From: Beaufortia kweichowensis
Taxonomy: Eukaryota; Chordata; Actinopteri; Cypriniformes; Gastromyzontidae
DNA length: 64,000 nt
Assembly: GCA_019155185.1 (NCBI GenBank)
Contig: CM032803.1
Location: 3,284,001-3,348,000 of the forward strand
Direction: 5' to 3'
Positions 47,427 through 60,500 of the stretch are shown here, in pieces. The notes beneath the pieces are model-generated. The model was given only the letters and a program-made list of their open reading frames with translations. It had not been told where the DNA came from and made no database searches. Position 1 is the stretch's first letter. Every line of letters starts with the position of its first letter. The translations under genes and the position numbers were made by a program.

Positions 47427-47494
<68 letters not shown>
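47427..47494. repeat. (GA)n microsatellite upstream of f8
   Basis: About 68 bp of GA (preceded by GAGT units) starting 106 bp upstream of the f8 ATG, that is within its probable promoter or 5' UTR, where it reads as (CT)n in the sense strand. Confidence 0.95.
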
Positions 47495-47498
<4 letters not shown>

Positions 47499-48054
47499 GG
47501 TGAATCAAAACCATGTTTTTTTTGTAAGAATTATTTCTATAATGTATTTTACAAGGAAATAAAACATTATTACATTTTTATAATATGCTCTAATATGAAA
47601 GGAAATAAGGCAACAAAATATTGCAAAAAAAAAACTGTTAGTTTTTTGTCAGCTGAATTTATAATCTACTTTTAAACTGATTATCAGCTCTTTCCTTTTG
47701 TTAAACACTTCCTTTTGCAATTATTGCCAAACAGTTATTTTACGGTGTGATTCTACGGTGTGATTCATATCAGTAAAAATATTTAACAACGTCAGTTTGC
47801 TGTAATTTCAAGTATTGAGTTATAATACTAGTAATCCTTAACCGTGTTAAACAGCACTAACCGATTAGTTTAGTAATGAATTATTGTGAGGCGCAACACT
47901 GACCTCTAGTGTACATTACAAACACGTCACACTTACCTCACACTGACATAAACACAGTTATTTATTATTGTTGAAGCATGTATTGTTTGAAATGCTTAAT
48001 AAATAACAACATATAAATACAATGACACATTAAGATAATTAATGAAACCCACAA

Positions 48055-48108
48055 TGGTTAAGGCGATGAACTGCTAGTCACGCGTGGGTTCGAATCCCAT
48101 CCTCGTTG
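48055..48108 (+). pseudogene. tRNA-Ser(GCT)-derived relic
   Basis: TGGTTAAGGCGATGAACTGC matches the D-arm/A-box and anticodon stem start of eukaryotic tRNA-Ser(GCT), with the GCT anticodon in ACTGCTAGT. CACGCGTGGGTTCGAATCCC then matches the T arm and B box, followed by ATCCTCGTTG at the acceptor 3' side. The 5' acceptor strand, the 3' half of the anticodon stem and most of the long variable arm are missing. It therefore cannot fold as a functional tRNA: a truncated gene copy or a piece of a tRNA-derived SINE. Confidence 0.75.
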
Positions 48109-48832
48109 ATTAGAATTAACTTTCATAATGACACATCGTATTAATAAACTTCATTATTTAAGATGATACTATTAAAAAAACACTGTAATAACATTGTATC
48201 TGTCTTTGCTAAAGTAGTCAACTATTATTTTAATAATATTTTTCATTAGGCAAATGGAATTTCCAGCTAATTAAACATAACTCTTTACTACTGCTACTAG
48301 TTGATCAATCTATTTTGACAACTCCGCTACAGTAAATAAAAAAAAAAACTAAGAAAATTGGTTCATTCACGCTTACCGTTTTCCAAGATGAGACAGTAAG
48401 TAAAAAGCAAAGCATTTGAAAGATGTGAAACAAATTGCAATACAATTATGGATTATATATATTTTAATTTTTTTTAATGATCACAAATGTTTTCTTCTCA
48501 ACACAGATGTCACAAAATAATGTTTCTAGAATGTATCACTTCATTAACAATCATACAATATTCACAATTAAAAAGATAAAAATTTAAGAAACCGAACTGA
48601 AGGACCAAAACTAACCAACAGAACTCTTACAACACACTGATGATACTGTGCTAAAAATGTTAAAAAATAATACAAATGTTTAAATCTTTTTTCAACATTT
48701 ACAAGAGGGACAGGTATAAAAATAGAAAAACATATCAACAACAAAAAAGCGCTGATGATATTTCAATCTTTGTTTTCATTAAAATAATCACAGACAGATT
48801 GATGTAAAACCAAAGCTGTAAGATGTTTGTCT

Positions 48833-51800
48833 TCAGCTCTGTTCTTGATCTGTGACACTGAATCCTGAAGCTTCATCCATATTGAGATGTTTCTGTGTGG
48901 ACGATTTCTTTTTCTAAACAAAACAAGCAGCCAAGTCAATGTCACATTCACTGAGACATCCCATATGACATCCACTTAATCTTTATTTTGTGTAATGTTT
49001 ATAAATGTGCGAGTCAAGCATGAAATCAGACATTACAGATGATTCTGGTTTATGGCACTGAAGTAAATATTACAGTATTTCATACAGTGTTCAGGGCGCT
49101 TTAACAAACACATACAGTTAACATACTGTACTCTCTTAGAAGCTAATGCATCATCACAAACATGCTTTGATAAATCAAGAGATTTTACCTTCTTGTGAAT
49201 GATCACATCCTCAGCAACAGCAGCAGATACATTAAGATCATCAGAAACCACCGTCTCCTCACTCTCTTGTTGTCTCTTTCTCTTTTCTACATAGAGTTTC
49301 AGTGTGAGTAAAAGAATTATGATTTTGATAAATGTGGGAATATTTTCTGTACTTACTTTTTTTCTTCTGGCTGGTTGCTACAGTAACCTCTGCTTCTTCT
49401 GATGCTTCTTGAAGATCTTCAGGAACTTCTTCAGCCTCCCTGTTTTTCTGTTTGTTTTTCTTGGCTTTCTTGGGCTCTGGCGTGGGCTCTGGTGCCAAGA
49501 CATCTTCAGCTTCTTCTCTTTTGTGCTTTTTCTTATTGAAATGTGTTTTTAGATCCTCATTACCCAAACCACCACCATCATCATCATCATCGCTGGTCTT
49601 TACTCGAGATGTATTGCTCTGGATGGGTGATTGCATTAGTTCTGTTTCTGAATGAACATCAGACTGGGTTTCCAAACCATTAGACTTGCTCTTTCTTTTT
49701 TTCTCTTTCGTCGAGTCAGACTGCGGGAGATCTGATGAGTGCTTTTTTGTCGTCTTATATGGGGTTTGCACCGGATCAGGTTCTGTAAAAGTAAAGTTCT
49801 TGACTTTCTTGGATTTTTTAGATGGAGTTTCAGAATCTTCTGCTTCCAAAAGGCAAAGTTGCTTTTTAGATGGAGAGTCAGTGTTTGAAGATTCTTGGAG
49901 GAAAGCTGTCTCAAGATCAGCAGAATCTTCTGCTTTCTTAGCTTTAAACTGATTAGGAGTCTCGCTGGGAACAGTTTCTACATTACCTTTTGACTTCTTG
50001 TTCTTCATTTTCTTTGACGGCGTCTCTGATTGGTCAGATGTCAGGTTGGCATCTTCACTGTGAGCTTCTTCAGGCTCACTGGCTTTTTTCTTTTTTTTCT
50101 TTACAACTTTAGTATCTGAGAGACTGTTGTCAGTTTTTTCAGATGGATTTTCAATGTCAGTGGATTCAGACAGTCTTTCAACTTTCTTTCTTTTTGTTTT
50201 TTTAGAGCTGCTGCTTTCTGAAGACAGACCGTTCAATGACTCATCTTTAACTTTTTCAGGAGATTGAATCTTTTGAGAATCTGTGTCAGATGGAGTGCTC
50301 AGCTTGTCAGTTTCCAGTTCATGAACTTGATGATCTACCGCTGGAGTCTCAACAATATTAAGATCAGAAGTTTTACTCTTACCTCCAGTCTTCTTAGATG
50401 ATGTCTTAGGACTTTTAGAAATATCAGCAGTGCTTTTATTTTTAGACTTCTTTGCACTCGTCTTAGTTGTATCAGTCTTTACAGTATTGTCATCAGTTTT
50501 AACTTTTGTTTTCTTTGCTGCTGCCCTGGACTTTACATTCTTGTCTGTAGTCACCTCTTTTTTAGGATTCGTTTGCTTAGTCTTTGTTCCTTTTTTTGTG
50601 GACGTCCCCGCTGAAGCAACGGGAGATTTAACTAAGTTTGAGAGAACTTCCATCTTTGCTATATCAGCATCTAATTAAAAGAAGGAAAAGTTATGAAAAT
50701 CTACACACTGTAATAATATGTAAAAAGACAGCACTCATCACATTTATCATACCTGACAGATATGAAACTAGTTTGGTCCATTTCTCCACATCTAAACTGG
50801 AGTCTGAGTCAGAATCAGCAGCCGCCTGGACCGTTTCTTTTTTCGTCTGTTTCTGTTAAGTAAATAATAAGGAATACACCATTTGACTTTTGTTTGCTGG
50901 CACATCTTAATAAATATATTCTGAGATACATCAGATCTACAAATGTCAAATACCTTTGATCCTGAAGATTTCGTAACAGGTTTCTTTGGACTTTTTGCAT
51001 TTTCTTTTAATAAAAAAAACAGTCAACCAAAACTAGAATGAATTTGAATTAATGCTCACTGTAAGTCACTTTAGACATCTGTCCAATATAAAGAAAACCA
51101 AATACACAGATTACACCTTATCAACCAGCAGAGGGATTTTAAAAACTCATACATTTTCAGCTAATCACTACTTTGAACGACTGCATTTATTATGTGTGTT
51201 ACATGTAAATAGAATACTTTAAATCGTTAAATTAATAGAGTTAATTAAATACTCAATGCACCGGATTTTCATAAATATTGTATAGATAATGTTACATAGG
51301 AAATTAATGCATGATGTTAAATGTTTACCTGCTTTATCCTGCTTCTTCTTTTTCCTACAGAACAAAAACAAGATATTAGTAGACAGTTCAAATACAGTGC
51401 ACAAGACGTGAAACACGTGCATTATCTCACCTTGCCCAAGTATTGAAGATTTCACTCAGAGACACCCTCACTTCCTTAGTTTCCACCTAAAATAAACACA
51501 TTTAACACACTTAAGACCAGAACACACATACGCATCTGAATCAGCAGTTTATTTAACTTTGGCTATGAATACCTGCCAGCTGCATAAATGTAAACAATTT
51601 GATTTAAGTTCTGCTGCACGGTACGATTGACAGTCTTTTATGACAGCAGAAGTTAAGTGCATTTGTTCCAATGCAACAGCTAATTTATGTCTGCTAAAAA
51701 GAATAAACGATTGCTATTAAACTACTGATGTAAATATAGAGACTATTAATAAAGACTAAACTCATGTTTAATGCTTTCATTTTTAATGTCAACATACTGT

Positions 51801-51992
51801 TTTTGCAACAACTCATGTGCACACAGCAGAGTGCAGTGCACATACACGTGCGCGCGCATGCATGAACAGTACCTGGTGAGGCGCGTTCTTTCGCAGCACG
51901 TCGGCAGCTTTCTTGTAACCGTTGTCCCTTAAATGTCGATATATTAAAGTGATGAGCGCCTGCTCAGATGCGTCTGTGACTTTTGAACTCAT
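48833..51992 (-). CDS. tcof1: Treacle-like nucleolar phosphoprotein (8 exons)
   Basis: Exons: 51992-51873, 51486-51431, 51354-51329, 51003-50954, 50852-50753, 50670-49357, 49286-49189, 48913-48833; 614 residues in frame. Treacle supports rDNA transcription by Pol I, rRNA modification and ribosome biogenesis, and is mutated in Treacher Collins syndrome. The N-terminus reads LITLIYRHLRDNGYKKAADV and, in exon 2, SLSEIFNTW, a LisH-like module matching the treacle start. An acidic SDSDSS patch follows. The large exon is low-complexity, Lys/Ser-rich and repeats (E)TPSKKxK motifs several times with CK2-like acidic-serine stretches. The C-terminus is basic. It is much shorter than human treacle (about 1490 residues). 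NOLC1 has a similar composition, but adjacency to arsi in divergent orientation, as at human 5q32, favours tcof1. The start was chosen at the first ATG, giving the intact module. Confidence 0.85.
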
Positions 51993-54900
51993 GCTGTTCT
52001 ATAACGAAAATAAAACAAATTCACATACGAGTAAAACTCATCAGAAACTTGGTGGCATGTTTGTATTTCCGCTGGACGTGAGAAGCATGCGTTCCTCTAC
52101 TCTAACCTCTGAACTTTCGACTGCCGCGCACTGCATCATGGGAAACGCAGTCATTTGAGAATTTTTAAATATTTATGTTGTTAATTTGATTATATATTAA
52201 TATCTAGTGTGCTAGTAATAGTTTTCAACACATGTATGATACGCATAAATTATTTTACATGATTATTAACATTATTTATTTTATTTTCTATTTTGTATTA
52301 CGTTTTTGTCATTGTGGACTTTTATTGTGCCACTTTTGCGGCTCTCTTTTTTTAAAAGTCATCTATTGTAGGTATATGAAACCACAGACGTGTGCTGCTC
52401 CAATCCAGACATCCACATTCACCAGTGAACTTACAGTAATGAAGCAGGTGTGTGTCTACAGATTGAACTGTGTTTGCGTGCGCGTGCGCGTGCGTGTGTT
52501 TATTTTGTGGGGCTATCAGTCTAGCTTTTTTTCATGGTTCTGTCTGTTTCTCATTGGAAGTGCAGCAGGGTGATACATACAGAGATTATACTGAAACACA
52601 AATGATAAACCTGATCATTAACTCTCCTTTGGTTTGGTTAGAAAGAGAAGTTTTTCAGTATTAATATTTTAGTAGTTTTGTGGTGGATGTGCTGCAGTTC
52701 TTCATGTTAAGGTGTGGGGTAACTAACATTCACAGAGCTTCATTCATGAGTTTCAGAAAAAAAAATCATGAAAACTTGTGTTTGTATATGATTATGGCAG
52801 GAGCTCAAGGTTTGACTGGTTATAGCTTTACACTAAACCCAGACTGGTATAAATGTATAAATGTGTGTAAAAAGCATGTTTGTTAAAACATGCAAAATGC
52901 TTCTACTTATGAATATGATAAAATCCAGATGAACTTCTTTTATGATGCAGAGCAACTGAGATATTCACACAGGAGTTTTACACCTACAGATTCTCAGCAA
53001 CTAATAATTTCACCTACTTTATTTGGACATAAATAAATTATTCTGATAAAAGACAAATGATGTTTTTATGTTTGTGTGAATTGTGTGTGTGCATGTGTGC
53101 TATTTGGACAAGTTAAACCCCAAAACACGACTCTGTTTCCCCAGGATATAAAAACACATGAATTCCACAAATGTAGTCGTTCAGTGGTCTGAGCGCTCTC
53201 TAAAACCCTCTTTTACAACCACCTCCACCCTCTTTAGAGCCCACTGCTTTTCACTCCATCTCTCTCAATCTAAAACAACTTCCACAGATTTACCTGCTTA
53301 CCTGAGATATTAATACTGCTGCACAAAAACATCTTCAGGCCTGAATTAAACCCACACAATGATTTTCATACGGAAATAGTAATATTTACTCTAACCCCAC
53401 CTTACATGATTTTTGGCTGATTTATCAAACTTTCACACAGTAAGAGACCCACATCAAATATCCTGACAAGTAGGTTTTGGACGTGTTTCATTATATTAGA
53501 GAGGACAAATATTTGATCCTTACACGTATAACTAAATGTGTGCACAGGGTTTCTGGAAATAGTGTTTCTGGGTGAGACTGTGGGAATTTGAGTTATAAAA
53601 GCAAAACCCAAAGACTTCAGTCACATTATAGAAACTGTCGAGAAGCAGATCGAGATATTTCCACATGAAACAGACTGTATGTCAAAATAAGAAATCATTT
53701 GAAAGCGGAAACGTGAAAATTGTGCTGTGTTACTGGAAGAAGTAGCAGTAATGAGTTAAGTTAAGACTGTGTGTTTAGCAAATGTGTTCAAGTATATTAA
53801 AAAAGGTGACAACAGAATAGCAGTACATTTACTCATTTTCTGTCTCTGAATGCTGTCAACTAAAATACACTTCTATTTTTTTAAACAAAAGTCAGAAAAT
53901 TCATTGTTGTGTGATTTTGTCAAGGATTGCGAAACAGGTGGCATAATGACTTTATGATGATCAGATGGCTTAAAATATTCACAAATGTGGTAGTTTTGTA
54001 TTAGAGTTTAAAAATATAAACACTGTAGTTTAAAGTCAACAGTTAAGAAAGTAAAACAGTTGGCTGAGAATCAGAATAAAGGTTTGAACTAAATCTGAAG
54101 ATGACTTTTTCTGTTGTTGTTGTTTTTGGTGAGAGTCATGTTTACTCACTTATATAGGATATTTTTATGGGCAGATATTTTAAGCTATGAAGAAAATAAT
54201 ATGACAACCTCTGTCACCATAAATAAATGATTCTAACAGACATAAACAATCCTGCATTTCTCAGTGAGGTTGTGTGTGTCTGTGTCTGTGTGTGTCAGTA
54301 TCATCATGATTTTATCACTGTGTTGTATCTTAAATTCACATTTAATCACAAAAACATTAAAAACTTAATCAGTCTTCTCTAGTTCACTGCTTTTCTCTAC
54401 TGTACAATAAAATTCTGTGAGGACTGTGAATTTTAACTGTTGACTTTATTGCACAATACTGTATGTAGACGTCAGTCCCAAATCTACACAGCGGTCTGTT
54501 TCTGTTTCTCTTTAAGATCTTATCAGGTGAATGAATGTGTGCTGCAGGAGATCTTCACATAGAGAATCCAGTGAGCGCAAGTTCATATATAATAACAACA
54601 ACGCTCAGCGTCCAATAAAAGAGCTCTTGTGTGCACAAACATTGGCTCTGTTCAAGCTCAGTTTGTACCCCCGTTCCCCCCAAATGCTGTTAAGACAGGT
54701 TTAATGGCAGAAATCCTCAGGGGCCACCGGTTTGTGTTTGGAGATTAATACAAACATTTCATGACCAAAGGAATGACGGCATGTTCAAGTCTAAAGACTT
54801 CTACATTCATACTAAACAGGCTGTAAAGATGAGTGGAGTTTCTACATCTGTATATAAGAGATTTGGAAAATCAGGTTGTAATGCAGATAAAGTCAGAAGA

Positions 54901-55289
54901 AAAAGCTGCAGTTATGCAACAACTCCAAACAACCTGAAAACGCTCTAAACACTCAGATGACAATGTAGTTGTTTTATTCTCCTTCAAACAATGAGATCAC
55001 ACACTGAAATTGAAATCTTTCCCAGAAAGAGTGCGTCTCTCTAACATACTTGTATTTTTTGCTAAAGGGGCAGAGGGGTTTAAATCAAAACATAGGAAAT
55101 CTGATCCGTGGCTGTGTTCAAACCCTCTGAGCTGTCTATACAGTCAGCATTGAGTCATGTTAAAGCACACAAGCTCATGCTGGATTTAATGTGCAACACT
55201 TAATAATAAGCATCTTGGGCAACAACTGTATGAAACAAAGCTCTGTATTACTGCTGAAGACATCACATTTGAATACAACATCACACATT
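51993..55289. other. Intergenic spacer between tcof1 and arsi
   Basis: The left 160 bp is the tcof1 promoter. The remainder has no recognised exon: AT-rich DNA, a TGCG/TGTG tract at 52474-52502, and short TG runs near 53085 and 54270. Open frames here lack homology and splice context. Confidence 0.55.
52080..52151 (-). promoter_or_regulatory. tcof1 promoter with ZNF143-like site
   Basis: TGCATCATGGGAAACGCAGT at 52132-52151 resembles the ZNF143/SBS consensus (TGCATTMTGGGARTTGTAGT-like), which is frequent near TSSs of housekeeping genes. It lies 140 bp upstream of the tcof1 ATG. The assignment rests on remembered consensus. Confidence 0.45.
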
Positions 55290-55558
55290 TCAGAGCGCGT
55301 CACAGACGCGTACGCGGCACTTTTGCGCAACAGAGGCGCGCGCACTACTTTACAGTGCGCACGCAACGTTTTTGGACGTCTGGATGTTTCTGTAGGTAAC
55401 TCAGTATGTTTTGAAGCACAACCCACGGGATCAGTGCCAGACCCTCCGCGCGCACATACGTCGCGCTTCATCCTTACCAAACCTTTACGCACGTACTGTA
55501 CGTCGAGCGCAGCATTCATGACGTTCAGCCGCTTCAGAGTCGCTTTAAAGCCGTTATA
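55290..55558 (+). promoter_or_regulatory. arsi CpG-rich promoter and 5' UTR
   Basis: CpG density rises sharply just upstream of the arsi ATG (GCGCGTCACAGACGCGTACG, GGCGCGCGCAC and similar), unlike the AT-rich flank. An in-frame TAA overlaps the ATG (TAATG), supporting 55559 as the true start. Confidence 0.5.
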
Positions 55559-57562
55559 ATGACACTGTCAGCTCTCACCGGGCTCTCCGTGATAAGTCTG
55601 CTCAGTCTGGGTTATCTGTCCTGGGACTGGACGAGCCCAAATCAGGTCGAGCAGCCGAACTATCGGCGTCCTCACGTCATCTTCATCATGACTGATGATC
55701 AGGGCTTCAATGACATCGGATATCATAACCGTGACATTCACACCCCGACACTGGACAAACTGGCTGCAGAGGGAGTCAAACTGGAGAACTATTACATCCA
55801 ACCCATATGCACACCTTCCCGGAGTCAATTCATCACTGGCAGGTAACTTGTTTTTGAACATTTGCCATAGGTATAAATATGATTATTTTTTAGGCATCAT
55901 TACAGCCACAATTTAGAAATAATTTTCATGTGGACAGTTTTCTAAAAACACGTATTTTTGAAGATTATAAAATAGCAAATCTGTATTTTATGTTTTTTAT
56001 GAATGTGGAAATCACTGATAATTCAAGTAAATACATAAATGTAAATAAATTATGATTCTAAGATTCTTTCGCACTTTTGCGCATTAAAAGTCCTCATCTA
56101 TCCATGTAGGTGTGTTGAGATGTGTTTGTGTGTACTTGTAAATGAATGTGTGACCTCTCTCTGCTCTAGATATCAGATCCACACGGGTCTCCAGCACTCA
56201 ATAATTCGCTCTCGGCAGCCCAACTGTTTGCCATTTGACCTCAGGACATTACCACAGCGTCTGCAGGAGGTTGGATATTCCACTCACATGGTCGGCAAGT
56301 GGCACCTGGGCTTCTACAAGCGTGAATGTCTGCCCACCCACCGCGGTTTCCACACGTACTTCGGCTCCCTGACGGGCAGCGTGGACTATTACACATACAA
56401 GTCCTGCGACGGCCCAGATGTTTGTGGCTATGACCTTCATGACGGTGAGAGAGTGGCGTGGGGTCAAGGTGGGCGTTACTCCACACACCTGTACACGCAG
56501 AGAGTCCGAAAGATTCTTGCGTCTCACGATCCTTCATCCCAGCCGCTCTTTATTTATCTTTCGTTCCAAGCCGTTCACACTCCGTTACAGTCTCCGAGAG
56601 AGTACGTCTACCCTTATCGGCGGATGGGAAACGTCTTCCGCCGGAAGTACGCTGGGATGGTTTCAGCTGTGGACGAAGCGGTACGGAACGTGACATACGC
56701 TCTTCGTAAATACGGCTACTACAAGAACAGCGTCATTATCTTCTCCACAGACAACGGAGGACAGCCTCTGTTTGGCGGGAGTAACTGGCCTCTGCGTGGA
56801 AGGAAGGGAACATACTGGGAAGGGGGCGTCCGTGGCATCGGGTTCGTTCACAGTCCACTGCTGAGGCGTAAGAGGAGAGTCAGCAGAGCTCTGCTTCACA
56901 TCACAGACTGGTACCCAACACTGCTGGGTCTAGCAGGTGGAAACGTGTCCCACACCGAGAGGCTGGATGGATACGACATGTGGGAAACCATCAGTGACGC
57001 TAAAGAGTCTCCGCGCCTGGAGATCCTTCATAACATCGATCCGCTGTACAACGCCGCCCGTCACGGATCCTTAAAAACTGGTTACGGGATCTGGAACACA
57101 GCCGTGCAGGCGGCCGTCCGGGTCGGAGACTGGAAGCTCTTGACTGGGGACCCCGGATACGGAGACTGGACCCCACCGCAGATGCTGGGAAACTTTCCCG
57201 AGACCTGGTGGAACCTTGAACGCCACGTGGAACACAAGAAATCTTTGTGGTTGTTCAATGTGGCGAACGATCCGTACGAGCGTTATGATCTTGCAGAGCA
57301 GAGGCCAGACGTTGTCAAACAGCTGCTGGCCCGGCTGGCGTTTTATAACCGGACCGCCGTTCCCGTGCGTTACCCTTCCGAAGACCCCCGAGCAGAGCCG
57401 AGCCGAAACGGAGGGGCGTGGGGCCCTTGGGAGGGTGATGGAGATAATTGGGAGATGTTTTACCTCCGAAAAAGAAAAATAAAGAAACAGAAGCGCAAGT
57501 TCTGCAAAATGAAATCTTATTTTAGGAGACTTAATATGAAAATCATGTCAAACAGGATATGA
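55559..57562 (+). CDS. arsi: Arylsulfatase I (2 exons)
   Basis: Exons 55559-55842 and 56170-57562; 558 residues, matching the two-exon ARSI/ARSJ genes. The protein hydrolyses aryl sulfate esters in the secretory pathway or outside the cell after ER activation by SUMF1. A hydrophobic N-terminus (residues 2-20) is a signal peptide or anchor. Metal-binding DDQG occurs at 46-49. CTPSRS at 84-89 contains the cysteine converted to formylglycine (C84). GKWHLG at 137-142 supplies the catalytic Lys and His, and STDNGG is also present. The C-terminus is basic and ends FRRLNMKIMSNRI, closely resembling ARSI rather than ARSJ. The intron falls two bases into the Arg codon right after the sulfatase signature. 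It is divergent from tcof1, as the human pair is. No defect seen. Confidence 0.93.
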
Positions 57563-60500
57563 ACGACACATGAAATATAATATGATATGAACTTATAAAT
57601 GCTGCTGACATTATTTAAAGGACTTCATGTTTATTATGTTTTCTTCTAGGAATCAGTTGAATTGCATTTTTGTTTACACATGATGAAATTGGGCAGCTCA
57701 ATGTGAATCACATGTTTAAATTCACTGCATTTAATTTTGGCTTTGATTTTTACTTTTAACATGATTTCTGTGAGCAGATGTTGAATCCTGTAATGTGACT
57801 TTGAATCCCTGTGCAGTATTGAAGGAATTCATGAATGAATATTAATGTGTTTGCTGTTCATACCTCATTCTTTAACATTGACAAGTAAAATAATCAGTAA
57901 TCATGTTTTGAATCACATTTGAAAAGGTAAGTATGTGTCTGTATTTGTTTGCTGCTAAAATGTCTGATTATCTAGTTAAACTTTAAATACACAGTGGTTT
58001 ACATGATAACTGATCATCTGAAATAGAAAATAAACCATTTCAGAGGCTTTATCTGAATTATGTCATTTACAGCAGAGAGACTGACTGCCATCTGCTGGTG
58101 TTTGATCATTAAAGTTCTGATTACGACTTTAGTGTCTGACTCTGCTAAATGTGAGTTTCTGATTCACAGAATAGCCCAAAATAATAAAAAATAATAAAAC
58201 AGCTAACAAATGAAGTGAATTTCTGATATAGTTTGTTGAAGTCAAATGAATGATGGCCAGTCAACCTCTTCTGTATATTTGCTGCGTGTTCATCTTCAGC
58301 TGGTTAAATCAAACAGACAGATTTTAACATAAACACCAAAGAAAGCCACTCCTTAATATTAACTTTATTGAATTGTATTGCTCAGATCAGCAGGTTTCAT
58401 CTGTTCGGATGATCAGTGTCTGGACAGGTATCTCATGTTATCACTAGGTGACGCTATTATTTGAGTTTTGGTATTTTTCTATCCCCATGGTGACTTTCAA
58501 AGACATTAACACAATCCTGCATTATGTTTATTCCTCAGAAGACAGACAGATAAAACAATGAATTACAAAGACAACAAATATTGAATTATTTACAATAAAA
58601 ACAAGGAAAAATAAGCATACTGTAGCCTACATTATAACATGCCATCAAACATTATGAAAAAAAACATAAGTAACAGTTTCAAAGTAACTGTAAGGATTTA
58701 ATGCAGGTAATGATAAAGTCATTTATTTATAAATGTAGAGTATTTTAGGACCGGGCGACAGCTCAATGCTATGAAACCTTCACACCTGTGCGCGCTCCCG
58801 GGCTTGTGAAAGTCTGTACAAAGGTGAACGTGGCCGAAACAGCGGGGTTACCACGGGTCAAACGACCGACCAATCACAAGCCTCCTAACAGTCGCTCCAT
58901 TCGTACGGCGCCTTTGATTGGTGAAGATATTTGCCACAGAACACAACGGAAAAGTTGTAGCCGCTTGCGCTGTATAATCAAACGCACGTGCGTCGTCTGA
59001 ATCATACGGGCTCATTCAGGTCAGTACAGGACAAAACACATTTAAGGTTTCATGTTTTATTATGTATAGAGCAGTGAAATGTGTACAGTTTATATAGTAT
59101 AGAGTTACTCGTTTGTTTACAATGTTCAGCAACATTGCAACGTGTCCATAATCTACATGCGTGTGTGTATTATAGACAGATTTTGCATTTGACTTTACGT
59201 TCATCTTTTCATCAGAGAGATGCATATAAAGTGTTTGTTTGTGTTAGTTTAAGGGGTTGTTTTGTCATTTCACTGATGCAAATTGTGTGGCTGACTTCTT
59301 TGATCTTTTGTGTAGTAGTTTAGTTGTGTTTTTAATAGTTAAACATTCTGCTCTCAGTGTGTGTTTAATACACTTTAATGAATCATCAGAATCATCTGTT
59401 ACATGTGTCTGAATGTATCCTGACACTCCACATTAAAATGCATCACAAAGACTTCTTTTTCACATTTATTGTCACTCTGTTGTGTGTCTGTAAGATGAAT
59501 TCATGTGGTTGTTATTGAGTGTTTCATGCATGATTTCACTCTGGTGTCCTTATGACCTTGTTCTGTAACACCAGCCATATTTCCCATGATTGTGTTCAAT
59601 CCTAGGATCCTCTATGTCACTTTATAAAACTTGGGTTGTTGTGTTGTTTTGTTTTAAGACTGTCTGGTCATTAAGTGTCATCATATTTCAGCAGAACATG
59701 TTTTGTTTGGTACAGTTAAAAACAGTCCACAACAGTTGTCAATGACACACACACGTCATCATATCACCTTTATTAATAATCTATGACTGTCTGTATAATA
59801 GCATTAGTGTTAATGTTAATGTTGTTTAATAGCATTCAAGTTATATGATGGTCAGTTGGTGACTATTAAATCTCTGGTATATACAGCTACACAAACCGTT
59901 GTGGTATTTTTCTTTGTGCCGAATCTTGTATTTTGTCAACAGTCATAAGCACAATAGATTCAGAAGGATTATGTGACGGTGTGTGTATACATGTGCTTTT
60001 ATGAGGTCAAACTGATGTATGTCTGTCTGAATTACACTTACAAGATATATGTTAAAGAGCAGCACAATGTTTTTTACATATGAAATAATTAATTGTCTAA
60101 AAATGCTCATCGATGGGTGTAATTGTGATGGTTTTAACAATAAATTATGATTTTCATACATGTGATAGTTAAGTGAGAATGAGATTGCTAATGCTCAGAT
60201 GTGAAGATCAGAATTCAGTTTTCTGTCTGATTTATGTTTATTCAGCTTTATTGATTATGTCAGTGAGGTCAGACTGTCTGACGTAATGCTGTCTGGGATT
60301 GGGGTTTTGAAACTATGTAAACATTCTTTATGAATGATTGAAAAGTGCATTTCAGATTCACAATTGTGGTGTAAATCATGTAAAAGTAAGCTTTTGTTTG
60401 CACCATTATCATAACTGTTGTGCTTGTTTTACTAAAAAAAGAAAGTATTTGTTGTCATTACAAAAAATGTAGAAGTGTCTGGTTAAGTTGTTATAATTAG

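Larger units (their letters stand above)
47322..48832. other. Spacer between tcof1 3' end and f8 start
   Basis: The f8 promoter must lie here, starting at about 47340-47500 on the minus strand and containing a GA array. The rest is AT-rich, with a tRNA-Ser-like relic at 48055-48108 and no coding exons. The stretch from about 48700 to 48832 is probably tcof1 3' UTR. Confidence 0.55.

Noticed and set aside
48833..51992. nolc1
   Set aside because: Composition is similar, but the LisH-like N-terminus matches treacle and the divergent arsi neighbour matches the TCOF1 locus.
55559..57562. Arylsulfatase J
   Set aside because: The FRRLNMKIMSNRI-type C-terminus and adjacency to tcof1 point to arylsulfatase I.
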